A DNA stretch of 64,000 nucleotides from Bacteroidota bacterium (lineage in GTDB: Bacteria; Bacteroidota; Bacteroidia; AKYH767-A; 2013-40CM-41-45), in contig JADKIH010000011.1 in assembly GCA_016721305.1 (NCBI GenBank), positions 1-64,000 on the forward strand. The letters run 5' to 3'. The notes under the pieces were generated by a model. It ran no database searches. It was not told where the DNA came from and saw only the letters and a list, made by a program, of their open reading frames with translations. The translations under genes and the position numbers were made by a program. Each line of letters begins with the position of its first letter. The first letter of the stretch is position 1. Of the stretch, positions 63,265 to 64,000 are shown piece by piece.

Positions 63265-63810
63265 ATGTACGGTATCGTCAACAAAGCTATTCAGGATTTA
63301 ATTACCGAGGGTTACGGTTACGAGAAATGGGAAGCCATTCGTAAACGAAGCGAACTCGAAGTAGAATTCTTTCTCCTGAATGAAGCATACGACGATGCAA
63401 TCACCTACAAACTTGCTATTGTTTCATCGGAAGAACTTAATCTGTCGACCGATGAAATATTAAAATCACTGGGCGAATGGTGGGTACTTCGAACAAGTAC
63501 TCAACATTTCGGCTCGATGATGAAAGCCGGCGGTAAAAATCTTAGAGAATTTCTGATTAATCTGCCGAACTTTCACAATCGAATTTCTTTGATGTATCCG
63601 AAACTGGCTCCGCCGGAATTCAAGATATCGCACTTGGAAGCAGAATGTTTACATCTTCATTATTTTTCAGGACGACAAGGGCTGAAAGAATTTGTGAGAG
63701 GTCTTATTCAAGGATTGAGTAAATCATTTAACGAACCTGTTTCCATCACGCTTTTGCAAACACGTGAAGAAGGAAGCGATCACGAAACATTTAAAATTTG
63801 CTGGCAATGA
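63265..63810 (+). CDS. H-NOX (haem nitric oxide/oxygen binding) sensor protein
   Basis: 181 residues, exact family length. The N-terminus MYGIVNKAIQDLITEGYG is classic. The proximal haem ligand His104 lies in FLINLPNFHNRI, a Pro pair follows at 116-117 (LAPPEF), and the haem-propionate motif YxSxR is Tyr133-Ser135-Arg137 in HYFSGRQGLKEF. The distal position that is Tyr in O2-binding clostridial members appears to be non-Tyr (Glu142 by my alignment), which suggests NO rather than O2 binding. NO-bound H-NOX regulates partner kinases or cyclases; the partner here is most likely the HNOBA gene, overlapped by 4 bp (ATGA). Confidence 0.93.
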   Translation: MYGIVNKAIQDLITEGYGYEKWEAIRKRSELEVEFFLLNEAYDDAITYKLAIVSSEELNLSTDEILKSLGEWWVLRTSTQHFGSMMKAGGKNLREFLINLPNFHNRISLMYPKLAPPEFKISHLEAECLHLHYFSGRQGLKEFVRGLIQGLSKSFNEPVSITLLQTREEGSDHETFKICWQ

Positions 63811-64000
63811 GTAACGGACAATCGCTGCCACATTTATCGCCTGATCAAATTAGTCAGCTTTTTCCGGCATACATTATTGTCGACACGAATCTGAAAATTG
63901 TATCGCACGGTGCTATTTACCAAAACCTCTTTGGAAGTATCATTGGCAAAAACTTCGGCGAACTATTTAATGTGCTTCGTCCAAAGATTGAAGATGTAAC
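63807..64000 (+). CDS. HNOBA-domain protein, partial (probable H-NOX-linked signalling kinase or cyclase)
   Basis: The frame is open from ATG 63807 to the edge (64 codons). It reads LFPAYIIVDTNLKIVSHGAI, then IGKNFGELFNVLRPKIEDV, which matches the HNOBA/PAS-like domain found next to H-NOX in guanylate cyclases and histidine kinases (F-x-x-x-x-R-P signature). The output domain lies beyond the window; a histidine kinase is my guess for a bacterium, as no cyclase sequence is visible. The ATGA overlap with H-NOX indicates co-translation and a physical pair. Confidence 0.78.
   Translation, partial: MSNGQSLPHLSPDQISQLFPAYIIVDTNLKIVSHGAIYQNLFGSIIGKNFGELFNVLRPKIEDV

Overview
The window is from a member of the Bacteroidota. 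Evidence: at least nine proteins end in the type IX secretion (T9SS) sorting domain (PNP motif, Gly-Arg/Lys turn, basic C-terminus); one protein carries SprB repeats; several promoters fit the phylum's TAnnTTTG -7 element; lipoproteins have the usual short leader; and many intergenic gaps hold short microsatellites or long perfect hairpins. I cannot name genus or species. No rRNA, tRNA, CRISPR array, transposase or phage gene was seen.

Layout. (1) 1-9.4 kb: a partial secreted CotH-domain protein with about ten SprB repeats, a biotin carrier protein, and a tight + strand trio of M1 aminopeptidase lipoprotein, PagL-like lipid A deacylase and DUF2807 lipoprotein. (2) 9.4-20.5 kb: housekeeping and envelope genes: kbl-rnhA (coupled), GxxExxY protein, MMPL/RND exporter, a GEMHG-type (Tiki/ChaN/Ere-like) secreted protein, an outer-membrane barrel, a GNAT enzyme, a membrane cytochrome b-like protein coupled to a decaheme cytochrome c, and a GT87-type membrane glycosyltransferase. 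(3) 20.7-21.4 kb: a non-coding array of near-identical 200/206 bp repeats. (4) 21.5-38.6 kb: a minus-strand block of T9SS cargo: beta-propeller proteins, two tandem calcineurin-type phosphoesterases, a lyase-like protein, and a 1,440-residue adhesin-like protein with dockerin-like and cohesin-like regions. (5) 38.8-48.3 kb: a helical protein of unknown function, nucleotide-sugar genes (rfbA, an SDR epimerase), three more T9SS cargo genes and an acyltransferase. Nine single-base frameshifts fall in this stretch. (6) 48.6-63.3 kb: a + strand exopolysaccharide locus: LytTR regulator, single-domain receiver, initiating sugar transferase, short TolC-like protein, Wzz/Wzc-like protein with a degenerate kinase domain, five glycosyltransferases, Wzx flippase, Wzy polymerase/ligase, hexapeptide acetyltransferase and methyltransferase. 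(7) 63.3-64 kb: an H-NOX (haem NO-binding) gene overlapping the start of an HNOBA-domain protein that runs off the window.

How it fits together. The exopolysaccharide locus looks complete for a Wzx/Wzy-type polymer: priming on undecaprenyl phosphate, chain building, flipping, polymerisation, length control and a (short) outer-membrane partner. Two orphan response regulators stand at its head. A probable NO sensor pair follows the last biosynthetic gene after 8 bp in the same direction, which suggests, but does not prove, that polymer production responds to nitric oxide. The T9SS cargo block would provide surface adhesins and hydrolases that work in or on that matrix. Six genes are broken by single-base indels, mostly missing bases in short A/T runs; this may be consensus error or genuine decay, and should be settled before calling those functions lost.
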